Assembly: GCA_973895155.1 (NCBI GenBank)
Contig: OZ316891.1
Span: forward strand, 8,742,001-8,806,000
DNA: 64,000 nt
From: Marsupella aquatica
Lineage: Eukaryota > Marchantiophyta
Direction of reading: 5' to 3'
Shown: in pieces, positions 19,056-32,845 of the stretch
Layout: the number at the start of each line of letters is the position of its first letter
Numbering within the stretch: position 1 is the first letter of the stretch
Notes under the pieces: generated by a model
Database searches by the model: none
Seen by the model: only the letters and a program-made list of their open reading frames with translations
Told to the model about the DNA's origin: nothing
Position numbers and translations under genes: made by a program

Positions 19056-22000
19056 ATGAGGAAAGGCAAGGCCCAAGGGAAGGCAAATGGGCACAAGATG
19101 TAGACAAGAGATAGACAGACAGACTAGAGCCCCTTTCATCTTGGGTGCAGGCAGGCTCTGGGCAACTAGCTGACATAGAAGGGGGTATGGATGAATCTGA
19201 TGGTAACAGAAAAACCAGGCATGTGACCAAAGAGGTTTGGTCACAAAAATTGAACTGTTACAAATGCCCTTTCTTTAGTATTGTACATTGTATTTTGTTG
19301 AACATAGACGATAATTGCAACGGTAAGCAAATGACATATCCAACACGTAAGTAGTCGACACAAGAGATAAGTGGTTCACCTCCTCAAGGCTACATCCACG
19401 GGAACTCACAAGAGAGTTTTACTGAACTCTAAGCCCGTCGGCCATACCAAGTCTCCACAGTGTAAGCTCTCATCATTTCTCAAGTGGCTCCGTAACAATG
19501 AGTCTTAGTTTCACTTATCCAAGCAAACACCGTTTGGTATATAGTGTGCATCCTAGTTAAAACCAAATCTTTGACTATGGTTAGTCTAATTATGGTTACA
19601 TGTCGTAACCCTAGACTGACCTTGAATAAATACCTAACATATTTTGTAGAATCATATGCACATAATCGTATGCAAAGAGATGGTATGCGCAAAAAAAAAG
19701 ATTTGGAGACATTTTTGGGCCCCCACCACAAACCAACAATTTTTGGATGAAAGGCCAAGATTGACTCCCCTTTTTTCTTTATTTTGTAAACAGATGATAG
19801 TATGATACACCCTTTTGGCAGGATAGTGTATTATAGTTGGTAGATTTAATTTCTTGTTGTATGCTATAATTTACACACCTAACCCATTCCCTAGTAGCCT
19901 ATTGTAGATAGCTCCCCTCCCAAGAAAATATGCTCTGTTTGAGAACCCCAATGCACACAATCTGACAGCCACAAAACTATATATTTTACTGTTGGATTTT
20001 ATTCCTTAGCTCTACCAGGCTAAAAGACAGTGGGGGCCATTCAGTCCCTCCTCTTCCAAAGCAAAGTCGGGGGCCACTTAATGAACTAAAATTAGTGAAC
20101 CGGGGCAAACATACTACCAGGCTGCAGCGAACAGCGCCCAGCCTCATGTAAAGTCAACAACGCCCACTTTGAGAGAGGGGACACAGAAAAGACAGAAATT
20201 AGGGCCAGCTGTCTGATAACTCCCAAAATTCACGGGGAGGAAATATGTGATTGTGCGGGAGAAGATCATAAAGCTCATCCTTTCTTCCAATCAATGGTGG
20301 ATCTTCAAGCATTGGACAGAAGAGAGCTTGAGCAAACAGGTCCTTGTGTTTATGGACCCATACTGAGAGATCTACCATGGCCAAAAAATAGAAAAATCAA
20401 ACTTCAGCTGTGAAATTTTGTTCAACTAGGAAGACGCTGATACAGTCGCACATAGCAACATTGAATCATGGAACCTAGAGAAATTTTGTCAAGTGAGAGC
20501 CATGATTTGTACAAAGAAATTGAGGCAGAAGAAATGTTCGATCAAGAAGACCAATGCACTGATGAATAATTATGCTGGTGAACAGGTCAGAAGCTTTTGT
20601 TGTTCCTGTCCCTGCCAATTTCGATTTTGGAATTTCGTTTGTGCATTTTAGGATTGTAAAATTGTACTCTTATCAATTGTTTCCATCACAAATACTTGAG
20701 AATGCTTGTTCATGGACAAATTATTAAAAAAAATACAAGTGAGAATTCTTGAGAATGCACGTTCACAAATTGGGCGCCCTCCTGAATTGCCTGGATAGTC
20801 GCTTCAGTGGGGTCAGAGTTAATGCGAAGTCTGAAAATAACAATGGACCAAATGGACGAAAGAAAAAACCACCGGAGGAGGTGGTCTAAAACTTTGCCTG
20901 AACAACCATGCTTTTTAATGAACTTAACATTGATAGATTTAGTTGAGTTCTAAGTATATTATAAGTTTCCAATGTTCTTTAGCTTTCCAATGAGTGTAAC
21001 ATTGGGAGATTTTATCAAGTACTAAAGTGGTCATGAGTTTCTAACTTTCTCTAGCTTTTGATCGATTCCAAACTCCACAATTGAAGATTTGTTTCCATGA
21101 AAGTTTTTGTCTTAAATGATTATGCAAAGTTATTGATTTGATGACACCGATGACTTCTCTCTCTTTGTCTATCTACATGTAGGAATTGAAAGTGATTACT
21201 TTTGATGCAACTTGAGTGCATCCAGCATCCCTTCGATACTGTGGAGGAAATCGTCAAGCACTGTTTTGCTGAAGTGGACAATTAAGCTACCCACACATTA
21301 AACAGTAGTTCACAATGCAGTTGGTTTTGCGATTGATGTTAATTATGATTGCCTTGGTAAGTTTGGCAACTGTTTCAAGTGTCAAACATTGACTTGTCCA
21401 TTTTTGGATTTTTTTTCTTTTGATTTGGAGGTCCATCTAGGCTTCAGTTTCTAGATAACTGACTCTAAAATAACATGGGGGTCCACGGATTAATTATACA
21501 ATTGAATGATAAATATGTAAGAATGTGTGCCAAAGGAAATTCAAGTCCCAGCATGGACCTCCATGTTTTCCAAAAGGCTCAAATGTACTTTTGGAACTGG
21601 AATGGACTGCAGCAAAACAATTTTATCTGCTCATATGATACAAATTATAGTGGAGAATGGAATGTGACAGAATCAATGCAGTCATCTCTCCAAAGTTGTA
21701 GCTCTCCCAATTCTTAATGAAAGTTGGCTATACTAGACTCATTGGAAAGATCCTTTGAAGCAGGTCCTAATGAACCCAAGAATAGCCAATCCTACTGCAT
21801 GTCAAGGGAAAATGGAAGGTCAAAACTTGCTGAGAAAAACTTTTGGAAGCCAGAAGAGTGCGAGCATGTGACAGTGTAACTATTGTTCATCTTCAGTGGC
21901 AGAATGAGGAACCTAAGTAAACATTAATCATAAAATCTACACTAAGGGGGATTATTCTAGTTAACCAATTTGGCACCACTTCCACTATAGTTCAAATAAC

Positions 22001-23564
22001 CGCCATTGGCCATAGATAAGGGGAAAATGTCCAATACTTCTCTCTTTTCCACATTCCACTCATTCCTCTCCTCTATAGTGCCAAGTCTTTGCTCCACAAT
22101 TTCAGGGAAAGTGTACTATTTTTTATGAAACCAGGTGGATTCAAGTTTTGTCATGGCTAGTGGTGGCTTAAGGGAACCCCTAACAAACTTTGTCTTTCAA
22201 AAGTCACCTGACAGATCCTCACTGAGTACAATGCACGAACCATGTGGATTCCATGGAATAACACAACCAAAGTTGTATATGTCCCTCTGGTTTGGAACAT
22301 GGCACTTACCAAGTATTAGATCAGTCAATTCTGACAGGACAGGGCATCAAACATCTCTACTTTGTTCAAAAATCTCATTGTCCATCCACTTGTCTAGCAA
22401 CTCAATGTCCAAGGCAACTACCACCTCCCGCTCGATGATATTGTTCAGAAACCAAATCACACAAAATGTGCATTGATGGACAGAGCATCTCAAGGCATTT
22501 CTGATGCTGATGAGCCATCCCCCACAACATTTTCATGAGGCAAGGAAAGAGAACGATCAATGCAAGTGACCAAATTCTTGCAATGTGCACACAGGGAAAC
22601 CTAGTTGCAAGAATTTAAGACATATTGGCTTTCTGTCTTTGTCTTTGTTTTTGAGTTGTTCAATAGATACGGGCAAAATGTGCAATGGACAATAAAAGAG
22701 AATTTCCACCTATGCCCGCCTTGCCACCATTGCCCAGGAACTCCATTCTAAGGAGTCATCCCCCTAAATTCTCCCAAAGCCTCTCCGCTAAATCCACTCT
22801 AAGCCTTAGTGTTGAGCCTGCCTCTCCAATTAAAGCTTGGCCACCTCTGTTCCCTATCTTGTACATGATAAACTAACAAAAGAAATGAATCTTGCAAAAT
22901 CTTGCTACTACTTCAAAGCCCCTTGGCAAACCCAACACTTGGGGTTCTCAATATATGGGGGCCTCCCCATCACCTGCGATTTTTTTAGGTTTCGGACCCC
23001 CTAAAATGTAAGAAAAAATATTATTTTTTACCTCTATGCAATTGGAATATTCCAAATTTTGATTAAAATGACTCTAATGGACTTACAAGTCTCAAAATTG
23101 GATTTAAAAGACCCTAATGTTCTCTTGAGAAAATTCTTAAGTCTTCCCCCTTATAACCAATAAACCAAATATTGGCCAGTTCAATATTGATTGGAAGTTC
23201 TGTTATATTCTCTTAATATACTCTTGTCACAATAATGCCTTATTGCTCAAGATAGTTACTCTAACCATTATTTTAGAGTTGAGGAACAAAAGATAAAAAT
23301 GTAAGTTACATTTAGGTTTTGAGGACCTTATCTCATTTTATGGTTAATGAAACTATGTGTAGGCTAAGGGCTTCACAGTTTACTCTTAGCGCCTCAAGTA
23401 GGTTGTTTAATGGGGTCAAAAACAATATGAACTCAATTATCCTCAAGAATATTTGTATCTTGATGATAGACAATGAAAACCCCAAGAAAGGGGGAAGCAA
23501 GCAGCACAATGACCCATCAACCAAGGAACAATTTCCAAGAGGAAAACTAGGGGGAAGATCTTGA

Positions 23565-23935
23565 TTCTTATAGAGTATTGCTCTTGTTACTCCCCCCTTT
23601 ACTCCATTGTAGTAATTTTGCCATTGCAAAGCTAAAAGAGATTTTAACTTGCAAAAGCATTGTCATGGGAATTGTATTTTTCATAAAGTGTTGCGCTTGT
23701 TATAAGGAGGGTTTTGACTGATTTTGCTATTGCAAAGCTACCTGAGATTGTAATCTAAGGGAGTATTGTTGAGAATTCCTAATTTTCAGAGAGCAATCCT
23801 CTTGTTACAAAGACTTCTTTGAGTAATCTTTCCGCCACGAAGCTCCAAGAAATCATGTTTTTCAAAGAGTGTTGCTCTAGTTACAATAAGGGCTTTGAGT
23901 ACTTTGCCACTTCGGAGGTACCAAAGATTTCAGAT
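23565..23935. repeat. four diverged tandem units of about 95-115 bp
   Basis: Each unit carries a recognisable order: an AAAGAGTGTTGCTCTTGTTA-like segment, a stretch with ACTTTGCCA, AAAGCT, and GAGATT. The copies (starting near 23567, 23670, 23770 and 23855) are strongly diverged, so this is an old duplication. Confidence 0.5.
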
Positions 23936-24954
23936 GCATTACTAAATGTAAACCTTAATTCCATTCCATGCAGGTTTTAATTTCACATTTAGGTGAACTC
24001 AATCTCATTCCTGTAACAACAATGTATGTAAATAGACAATGACAACATTTATTATCTTACTAAATTCTCTAATGATTATGTGTAAAGTGAGCAGCCTCCC
24101 TGTCACAGTCCATGGGGATGACTCTAGACAACTTACATCCATCCAGGCTGTAGTTTCTAATGCACTATAGTTTGCTAATTAAATAAAGGCAGATGTCTTC
24201 ATGATTAGACTTGTAACATTCTTAAAGATAAGAACATGTTTTATGGAATTTATGAAGCATCACATACATGAAACACGAGAGATATGCTTAGTAGACCCCC
24301 TTCTGGAAAATTTTTGCCTAATCAACCCCCTCGATACTTTTCCCCAATCTGGACCGTTGATGGACCTTTCGATCTCAGATCTGGACCGTTGATAGACCTC
24401 AGGGGGTCGATCAAGTAACAAGTTTCATTTTGGGGGTTGATGAAGCAAATACCTCCATAAAACACTCTCAAAGAGTACCATACCAATAGAATGGATCCCA
24501 AAGGTGGGAACACCAAAGCCCGCACCAAAGAGCCAAAGCCCTCAACTTCCCAAATTAAAGATTTACCAACTGAAGCAACAAATTGAAAATCCTGGTTATT
24601 AAAAGTCTAGAGTGGACCGCACTTGAAGAGGATCTGACTAGTAGAGACCCTAAAACCAACTGCCTCTGCCTGCCAAAGGATACTGACCACATAGCAAGGC
24701 ACTAAGTGCATGGAAGCACATTAAAAAAATACTTAAATTGGTCAGTGAACTGAATTTAGTTTCTTACTCTTACCAGCCTGAGTGCCCAAGCTTTGCTCCT
24801 AAATAGATGGTGAGTACCATCTTGCCCATTTCCAGTTCCATCCCCTTAGTTGTGCCCTAGAGTCACAGCTACAGGCTTCACGTACTCTAAACTGTAGGCT
24901 CTTATTCTAGCTTTTGATCTTGCTTTATTAGATAGATTCTCAACTTCATCAGTA

Positions 24955-27561
24955 TTAGGGCTTGGTATTGCCTACACTTAGTACTTTTCCAAATATGTCT
25001 GTGTCAATGTGGTCTTTGTCTTGCTCTTTCTGTGGCTCTTCTCCCACATCCTTACCATTCCGCGGTATTTCCACTTTTGCATCATTTGGATGGAGAAATT
25101 TAAGTTTTGCTCCAGGTTGAGGTGGAGGATATGAAGTATCACAAATCCTATCAGATTTCCCCCAATATACCCAGTCTAATCCTTCTGTTCCATGCTCTAC
25201 CATGTACATCTCCACTGACCCCCATACTTTATTCTTTCGAGGCCACTTCCATTCCTCGACAGGGGTTTTCTCATCTTCCAATCTTCTGCCTACCAGAGGA
25301 CGAAGTACTATGGTACCCAAAGTGGGTTCATTGTTCCAATTGATCGGCACTACTGGAGATTCTAAGTCTTTATCCTTAAGAACTTGTTCAAGGTCGTCTG
25401 GTACTTGAACTGCTTTGTCGGCCTTGATTAAAGCCTCATTTGAATATGATTCATCTAGTTGTACCACTTCCTTACCTTTTCCTACCTTACCTTTTTTCCC
25501 AACTGAGTTGACTTGAACTAAGCCATCCTCTTTCTTTGAAGAGTCGGCATTCTTTGCTTTTCCCTCTTTATCATCACCTTTTCCATTCCCAACCTTGGTC
25601 ACTGCTGCTTTGTTATCTTTGTCATTGTCCCCCTTATTCTTAGAGATTTGGCTGTCTGTGATCAATGATCAAGAAGACTGAATTTCATGATAAAACATAG
25701 GTTTGAGATTCATTTTGAGAACAAGATCTGGTAGACTTTTAGTGAATAAGATGTCTTTCCCCTGTTGGCTAAAATTTACCTGCTCGATAATTGCTAACAC
25801 AAGATCATTTGATAAATACATTGCAAGTGTACGTATGCTAAGAATCGTCCAATGAATTGTTGAACAAGCATTACGAGATCCACAAAACTTTGAAAGGTAC
25901 ATGGCACCACAAGTGTACACCCCACTTTTCCTATTCACATCTCCAGAGGAAGTGAATAGAAAACAGCAAACCATAGTCAAACTCAAGTTGGAGTGGTTTG
26001 GCTTACTTCTTTTCTTGCCTATGTCAGAATCTGAAGCTTTCTCTTCCTGAGCAAGATCACCAGTACCTTCTATAGGGCTTGGGATAGGTGGACAAATAGG
26101 CACATACCACTCCACCATAGAGCGCCACTTGTTCTTCCTATGGTTAAATTTCTTGAACCAAACTCCTTCAGGTATGAGTATTTCACCCAAAGAAGGTGTA
26201 TGGGTATGCTCTTGCTTCTTGCAATGATTCCCGAGATTGAAATAAGGATGGTAAAAACATCCTAGCCCTGGGCAGCTAGGATCAGTTACAGGGTCTATAC
26301 TATCATCTATCAACAACTTAGCTTGGCTCCCCAAGAAAGTCCAAATTAACTTTATTTTAGATTGTTTTTCATCTTTGGATGCCCTTTCCTTGGTGTCAGG
26401 TTCTTGTAACTCCAAATCTCTTTCACTACCTTGACTTTTTTGCAGATCCCTTGACGCAACATAATTTCTTGCTAAATTTTCTGCTTTTAAGTTGACCTTA
26501 CTTTCGGCATCTATCAAGGGCTCAAGCAGTTTATCTGTGTTGGTTTCCATACCCTTCAGACTGCTCATTTTCTGAGGATTGTCAAGTATTGGAACTGGAA
26601 TTTGTTTCACGGTTCCATTACCATTTGGATTTACAGCCTTTTCTGATTTCCTTCTTGAATTGCTGCTTTCATTTGGATTTATGTTTTTTGCCAAGGAGAA
26701 CTCATAATTGGTGTTAGTTTCAAATACTTGCTTCAATTCTGCCTCCAGTGCATCTTCGTCCAATGATTTGTCCTCCTTCAAGATCTCAAAGCCACTACAA
26801 CGGTAAAGTTCCACCCTCTCATGAGGTTTGTATGTCACTGGATCAAGTTGGGGAGGATCAGCAATCTTTTTGGGCTTAGGTTGCGTTTTACCCCCGGGTT
26901 TACCTTTCTTAGTTTGTTTGTTACCTTCCATTGGCTGCTCTTCATTGTCTAAATCAACTTCAGTGTCTCCTTCTACATAACAACCGATGCGCAATATCAA
27001 GTCTCCCTGTTCAAACTTGAACTTCTTGTCCCCATCATGGCAAATGCAAAATCCACCACCAATCCTTTTGCTCTTCCACCATAACTCCTCAGGAGATGGC
27101 TTAGGATCTAATCCCAATCCTCTTGGGTGAACTATTAAGATGTCACCCCTGGCTGGTGTAAAATATGGATCCACATCTCCAGGGTATATGAGATTGGGAT
27201 CTTTATCAGGGGGAGTAGGAGGCCTAAGACGAGGTGGCCAATAATAATTTATCTTAAGACAATTATCGCAAAGTTTGTCACAACGGATCTCATCAGGGTG
27301 CCATTTTAAAGGCCTTCGAATCAAGCCATCCTCCTCACTTTTCTTTTCCTTTCCAATGTCAGGAAAATCTGGCAGGATGCTATCTGTCCCCTTGGATTCC
27401 ATTGGAGGAGACGAAGGAGCACCTAGTATAGGCTTCAATAAATCTTGATCATCCTTCTTCTTTGGCGACATTTTCCCATCTCCTTTGGAAGATTTTGCAG
27501 TTTCATTTTTTGCAGTTTTGTTGTTTTTCCTATTTTCTCTGGCTCCTTTTGTATCAGCCAT
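24955..27561 (-). CDS. unrecognised charged protein with three Trp/Cys-rich modules, two exons
   Basis: I do not recognise this gene. Model: exon 1 27561-26007 from ATG at 27559-27561; intron 26006-25656 with GT (donor GTAAGC) and AG; exon 2 25655-24955 ending in TAA. The phases fit (1555 + 701 = 752 codons, 751 aa). Without splicing the frame would run through the intron to 25669 as poor sequence. The protein is Lys/Glu/Asp-rich and largely disordered, separated into three folded-looking modules. Residues about 86-200 contain CDKLCDNC (Cys 94, 98, 101), GDILIV, LWWKS and CICH (172-175). Residues about 425-493 contain Cys430, Cys435, His438, Cys447, LGEILI and NKWRSMVEWYV. Residues about 625-715 contain LGTIVL and NKVWGSVEMYMV. 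Modules 2 and 3 are visibly related. No signal peptide or membrane segment is seen. Confidence is high that it is a gene, low on function. Confidence 0.7.
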
Positions 27562-28819
27562 ACTCAACACCCAATAGCAACGTGGTGATAATAATGAAAT
27601 GAATCTCAGCAACAGAGATTGAACAACGTGATTAGCTAGACTTCTCTGAAAGAGCCAATCTGATCAGCACAAGAAAATGACATCTTTGTAAACTAAGCTT
27701 ATGATTCATAAAAGCAAACTTCTGGCAAATAGTTGGTATCAACTAAAAATTGCCAATCATGCATTAATTTTTGTGCGAAGGGAACATTTTCCTGATTCAG
27801 GATGCCAAGGAGTCCTTCTGGTATAACTTGGTATCCTCGGTGTACACCTGGACAGTGATTATGATGTGAGTAAATAATGTCTCAAAAAGGTCAGTTGCAT
27901 GGATTGGTACTGTTAATATTTGTTAAAAGTCTGACACTATAGTATGCTAAAGCAAGATCAAGTTAAAACAATTTCCTCTGCATGACATGCAAAACCATAC
28001 ATGACACAGGACATAACGTACACATCTATAGATAATGCGACGGGTCATGGGACCAAAAGAAAGGACAAAATTGTGAGATTTAAAGGAACAGGGTGCCCAA
28101 TGTTTGTTAAGAAACCAATGGACATTCTCCTCGGATGTAAATAACTATGGACTTGCAATTAAGTCCTACTTGGTAGATCATAGCAAGAATTGTATAGTTT
28201 CATGTTCAGTATATAGCAGCAAAAACGAGTGTAAAACTCTTGGATAAACAGCATTTTCTTTTTTGCAAAAGGAGAAGGAAAACTCTGCCCTAACAAATTG
28301 GCCAAGGAGAGGCAATTGGATGGATATTATGTTGAAATAGATCCAGCTCAATTCATGAGAAAGAAAATGCATGCAGACCCAAAAGAAACAGCTGTCAGAG
28401 GAAGCAAGCCCCATCAGTAGATCATTCTAGAAAGCATTGTAAGGGCCACCCAATGCTTTGTCAAAGGCATCGAGGTTGATTTACCAAGGAGTTGGCAATT
28501 TGTACGTTCCTGGAAGTATACTGTCTGTCTCTGATGATTTTTGAATGCCAAGTTTTGGAGTTTGATTGGAACCTGCACATTTGGATCTTTTTTATTACTA
28601 GTTAGAAGTTGTCAACAAGATGACCCTGTATTAGCTATTGCTGGCAACTACATCAACAATCTATGAATGGAATTGAACACAATCTTAGAATTATTTCATG
28701 AGCAAAAAGTAGGGCAACAATATTGGCAATACATGGCCACACTATGTTGTTTTTAGAGGGGAACCACATTTGTTGTAAGAGTAATTGGTATTAACAGCAG
28801 TTATCAAGCCCTGAGGATT

Positions 28820-29690
28820 TCCTGTATCATCATGGTTCATAGTGTTTGCTTGAATGAACTCTCCTGCAAATGTGCTGGAAAATGCTGTGTCATGATTTTG
28901 TTAAGGGCCATGGTTACCATGAATTATTCTGAACAATCAGGATACGAGGGGAAGCCCATTAGGAGGAAAACTCTAAGGGAGATGTCCAAGTCTTACTCTT
29001 ACTCTTACGTTTGAGTGTGGTTGGCTTTATCTCTGATGATTTACTTAGGTCTCAGTTGTGGCCATGCGGTTAGGGTTCACAAGTTTGCTCAGGAGACACA
29101 TTTCACCATCCCTTGTAGCCTGTACACCCCTTCAATCTATTTGGTATCAATATAGTCATGCCTTCAGGATTTCTAACAAATATGTGATATTAAAGGTCCA
29201 CGTTTTTCAGGAAACAGAGAGACTGATTAATTTCACATTTGTCTTTATTAAGAAATTGGAATTGCCGATCAGCTTCTATCAACAGCTATAAAGACTTCGG
29301 CGGGGCCCTAGACTGAGGGATTTCATGTGGCATGATGGTTCCTTAAGAGTGTTTGTTTGAATGATGCTTTGGCTAATGCTGCCTCATGGTTATGTAAGGG
29401 GCATGGTTACCATAAATATTGGGTATGGCTTCAACATGTTTAGAGAAGATTTATCATGGACTTACTCTTCTGATGAACATTCTTCACCTTGATAACATAC
29501 AATCAGGATAAGTCTATCAGGGGGATGAGTCCAACTGGAGGACCAAAACTTACTCTTTTGCTGAGTGTGATTAGCTTTATTGCTAACGATGTACTTAGAC
29601 CTCATGCTGTAAGGGTTACTTAAGTTCCTTGTAGCATTTACACACCTGCAATCCATTTGCATCAATACTGCCATGACTTCAGGTCAATTG
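28820..29690. repeat. diverged tandem duplication, period about 490 bp
   Basis: The two halves (from about 28820 and from about 29310) share, in order, CATGGTTCATAGTGTTTG-like, GGGGCATGGTTACCAT-like, CAATCAGGATA, TTACTCTT, GTGTGATTAGCTTTAT-like, TACTTAG, TGTAGC, CAATCCATTTG-like and CATGACTTCAGG-like blocks. Small frames within it are not conserved between copies. Confidence 0.65.
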
Positions 29691-30599
29691 GTTAACTGCA
29701 ACATCTGAGGCTCAGCACATCCTTTCATGTCACGCACTATGCCTGCCAGGGTACTACCAACAAGCCTGATTTTATATAGTGTTGTATACACCTAATTTAA
29801 CTTCTTATGCTGTATAAAACTTTGGTCAAAGTACTTTGAAAATATTTATTTCGGATTGCCTGTGATGCCTATGGTTTTTTGGGGGTCGATCCCCTAGGAC
29901 TGAACCTCAAAAAATTATTGAAATATAGCATCGCTTCATCTGAAAGATATTAATAATTTTGGCATCTAGTGTTTCTTGGTATATCTGTCACAATATTTGT
30001 TCATGCATGATATCAAGTCACACTGAATGTACATTGAGCATCTTTACTATCAATCCAACAATCAACTAGGGCATAGGTGATTTGAACCGTTGAGATCAGT
30101 TCAAGAATTAACATTTTAATAGTAAGGTCTTAATTTGGTGCCTTCTGGGGGCCATCTGCCCCTGGGGTAAGATTGATCTCTGTTGTTGCCCCAGCGGCCA
30201 GAGGTATTGTGTGCTGAGAGTAAACAAGAATTTCTGTTAGCAAGAAGAGTATTGCTAGCAAGGCACATTAGTGATTCTTTCTGCCTTTTGATTTTTGTTG
30301 ATTTATGTATTTCTAGTGCACGTCTAAGACTCCATATGGCTAGCCAAATAGAGGAGTTCCAAGATTGAGTTTCACTAGAAAATGGCGCAAAAGTTACAAA
30401 CCAGGTCTTGGCTAACTGGAGACTGAGTTTGCTAGCAAAGCTCTATAATATAACCTTTAGGGTTATTCTCTCCTAAGTATGAGGAAAAAGTAGGATGTTG
30501 TGAAGAATTTCTCTCTCTTACTGGGAACTAACCCAAATACATGTTCTTTGAACATGATAGACATGATGACAAAAAAGTGCATCCCATGCATTCCCCAAG

Positions 30600-30845
30600 T
30601 GTCACTCCATCACGCAGCTCCATAGCAAACTATTTTCTAATGTCTTGGTTTGAATGATGATACCAACAAGTTGCCCATTCAACTACTTGCATTCAATCCA
30701 TCTAGTTCACAGCACCACTCAGCTCCATTGTCAAGTCCCAGCAGCAGCTACTTGTCAATGTCCTTGTTTGAATGTCAATTGGACCCGTTGCCCATTCAGC
30801 TACTTGCATTTAATCCATCTAGTTCACATACTTGCATTTAGTCTT
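30600..30845. repeat. diverged tandem duplication, period about 115 bp
   Basis: The block TTGCCCATTCAACTACTTGC and the following AATCCATCTAGTTCACA occur at about 30670 and again at about 30788, preceded in both by a CTCAGCTCCAT...GTTTGAATG block. Confidence 0.65.
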
Positions 30846-31048
30846 TAGTCACTGTGCATATACACCCATTTTTTCCACCCCACCCCAATTTTTGTGCACT
30901 CACCCCACCTCCCCCTTGTCATTTCCCACCCACACCCCAATTATTGGTTAGGTCCCAAGAGTAGGGTCTAGAAGCTTCACCCTAGACCATAATTTATGTA
31001 TAGACTGCAGGTTATTGATATGTTATCGATGTGTAAACCTCTGTGCAG

Positions 31049-31166
31049 GTACTTGTTATTCCATAATCTCTTACCCAGAAATAACCTGGCTTACAGAACA
31101 CTAATTGGTACTTGTTATTCCATAATCTCTTACCCAGAAATAACCTGGCTTATAGAACACTAATTA
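31049..31166. repeat. 59-bp tandem duplication
   Basis: Units 31049-31107 and 31108-31166 are nearly identical (GTACTTGTTATTCC...CACTAATT), differing at about one position, so the duplication is recent. Confidence 0.9.
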
Positions 31167-32439
31167 ACCTGTGGACCCAATGTTCATCCAAGGAATGTGT
31201 ATGATTGAAATGAAATAGGTTTTTTGGAGCAAATGAAACCAAGAAGGTTTCATATGTCCTTTGCTGGTGATGAGAATCACTTGTAATTTCAATCGGTAAG
31301 AGTTACACTGGTCCTACTTTTCTCTAAGTGCTCACTGAACTCTGTGTATAGTTCCACATACCATCTTTGCATTACGGGGTGTGTGAAATGCTGACTGAGG
31401 ATAATTTCAGTAAGCATCTAGAATGGAATCCACTTCACTTCCCCTGCCATACCTCAATTCTCACGCCATACACAGTGACCAATAGTGACCAATGGTTGGG
31501 TACATGCAAACAAACGCATTTGTGCAAACAGTTTTGATCTTACCAAAGGACAGGCTTAGAATTGCTCATCCTCTTCGATAATGTAAACGACAAAATGAAA
31601 AGTTGGCATGCAATGCAATCCACATGGAATTCAATACAACAATTGCATTTGAGACGGGTTTTGAAATGAAGCAATCTATGAAGGGCCGCTAATGATCACA
31701 AATGGGGTCTGCCAAGTCACGAGGCGGTTGGGGCTGCTGGAGTATGGCAAGGTCCATTAGAAACACTGTGGCTCCTGTTAGTATGCATATGCATATGGCC
31801 AACGTCAGTGCTAGGAACTCCTCATGCTCAAAAACTCCAGCATCGGCCTATCAGTGGGAGTGTTGCGTCCTCAATTTCTGTGACGGAGGAATAGGGTAAT
31901 GACAGTTTGGTCTCTGGTATTAATGTGTAATCTGTGACCAGAAAGTGAAGAAATGCTGATCAGCAACAGCAGGGAAGTTTTTCTGAGCTTTGTGTGTGGG
32001 AATAGGGTTCAGACTAGAACCCCAGTCCAAACCCTCATTATCATACTTAATACCTGCCTCGAAAAAGATTACAGGGCAAGACTTTCTGGGTACAGGGCTA
32101 TGGAAATGGTGGCACCTAGATGGCACCTAGAGTAGTAGAAAAGGTTACGCACCAGGAACCAACCTTTCTTCCTGAAAAGGAATTCCTTGAATACTAAATC
32201 TGCTGAGCCCCATCTCCAAAAGAAGGGATACAAAGTATGGGGTATGCCAGGTGTTTGAGAGACTGTGAGCAACCATGGCTCCTGTGCCCATGCCTACGCC
32301 TGACCTAGAGTGGCAAACATTGCTGCTAGGAACCCTAGTCAAGTGACTCATTCTCGACAACTCTGGCATGTCGGATGCGCCCTAGGAGTGTTGCGTCCTG
32401 GAGAGAGACAAAGTGGCATCGACACTATGTAAAGTACAC

Positions 32440-32735
32440 TACCAGGTTCGGGTCATTGTAGCCTGCGAGTAAACGGTAAAATTTTTCCTCACATGACCCC
32501 TAATTTTTCTACATCCAACTGCCTTGCTAAAAGTAACCTGGTTGATGACATCTATTTTGGGGACTCCTCTCTTTGCTAGAGATCTCGCTAGCCATCTGGA
32601 GTCTAAGAAAACCAAAAAATATAAAAGGCAGCAAAAAGCAAAAAAAAGTGTCTCCCTAACAACACTCCCCTCGCTACAAAATTCCTGTTTGCTCTCGCAT
32701 TATAGAATACCTCGTACAGTAATTAGCTCAGGTGG
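32440..32735. repeat. dispersed repeat, copy 1 (direct partner at 35515-35840)
   Basis: It shares an ordered series of blocks with 35515-35840 on the same strand: GGGTCATTGTA, CTCACATGAC, CTAATTTTTCTA, CCAACTGCCTTGCTAA, CTAGCCATCT, AGGCAGCAAAAAGC, ACAAAATTCCTGTTT and GCATTATA. It has no coding capacity and no terminal structure I can define, so the family is unknown. Confidence 0.7.
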
Positions 32736-32845
32736 CAAGCATCTACCTAGAATTACATGTTGCAGATCATAAACAGTGACTCCCAATTGAAGGCCTGGAA
32801 CAGATTGAACACCATATCCCGGAGCGCTCAAACCAGTCACACTGG

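Larger units (their letters stand above)
18646..24954. other. intergenic region without recognisable gene
   Basis: AT-rich DNA. It holds an AT microsatellite (18662-18684), a (CA)n run at 19035-19055, a four-unit diverged repeat at 23565-23935 and an imperfect inverted repeat at about 24285-24450. Short frames elsewhere have no family resemblance. A sequence at about 22950-23150 resembles the left half of the MITE at 16972 (see findings). Confidence 0.5.
27562..32845. other. intergenic region with tandem duplications
   Basis: No gene is supported. It contains a diverged duplication of about 490 bp (28820-29690), a roughly 115-bp duplication (30600-30845) and a near-perfect 59-bp tandem repeat (31049-31166), plus one copy of a dispersed repeat (32440-32735). 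The rest shows nothing I can name. Confidence 0.5.

Noticed and set aside
25669-26006. C-terminal extension of the unrecognised gene read straight through to 25669
   Set aside because: A GTAAGC donor at 26006 and an AG acceptor at 25656 with matching phase give a better protein; the read-through segment has intron-like composition.
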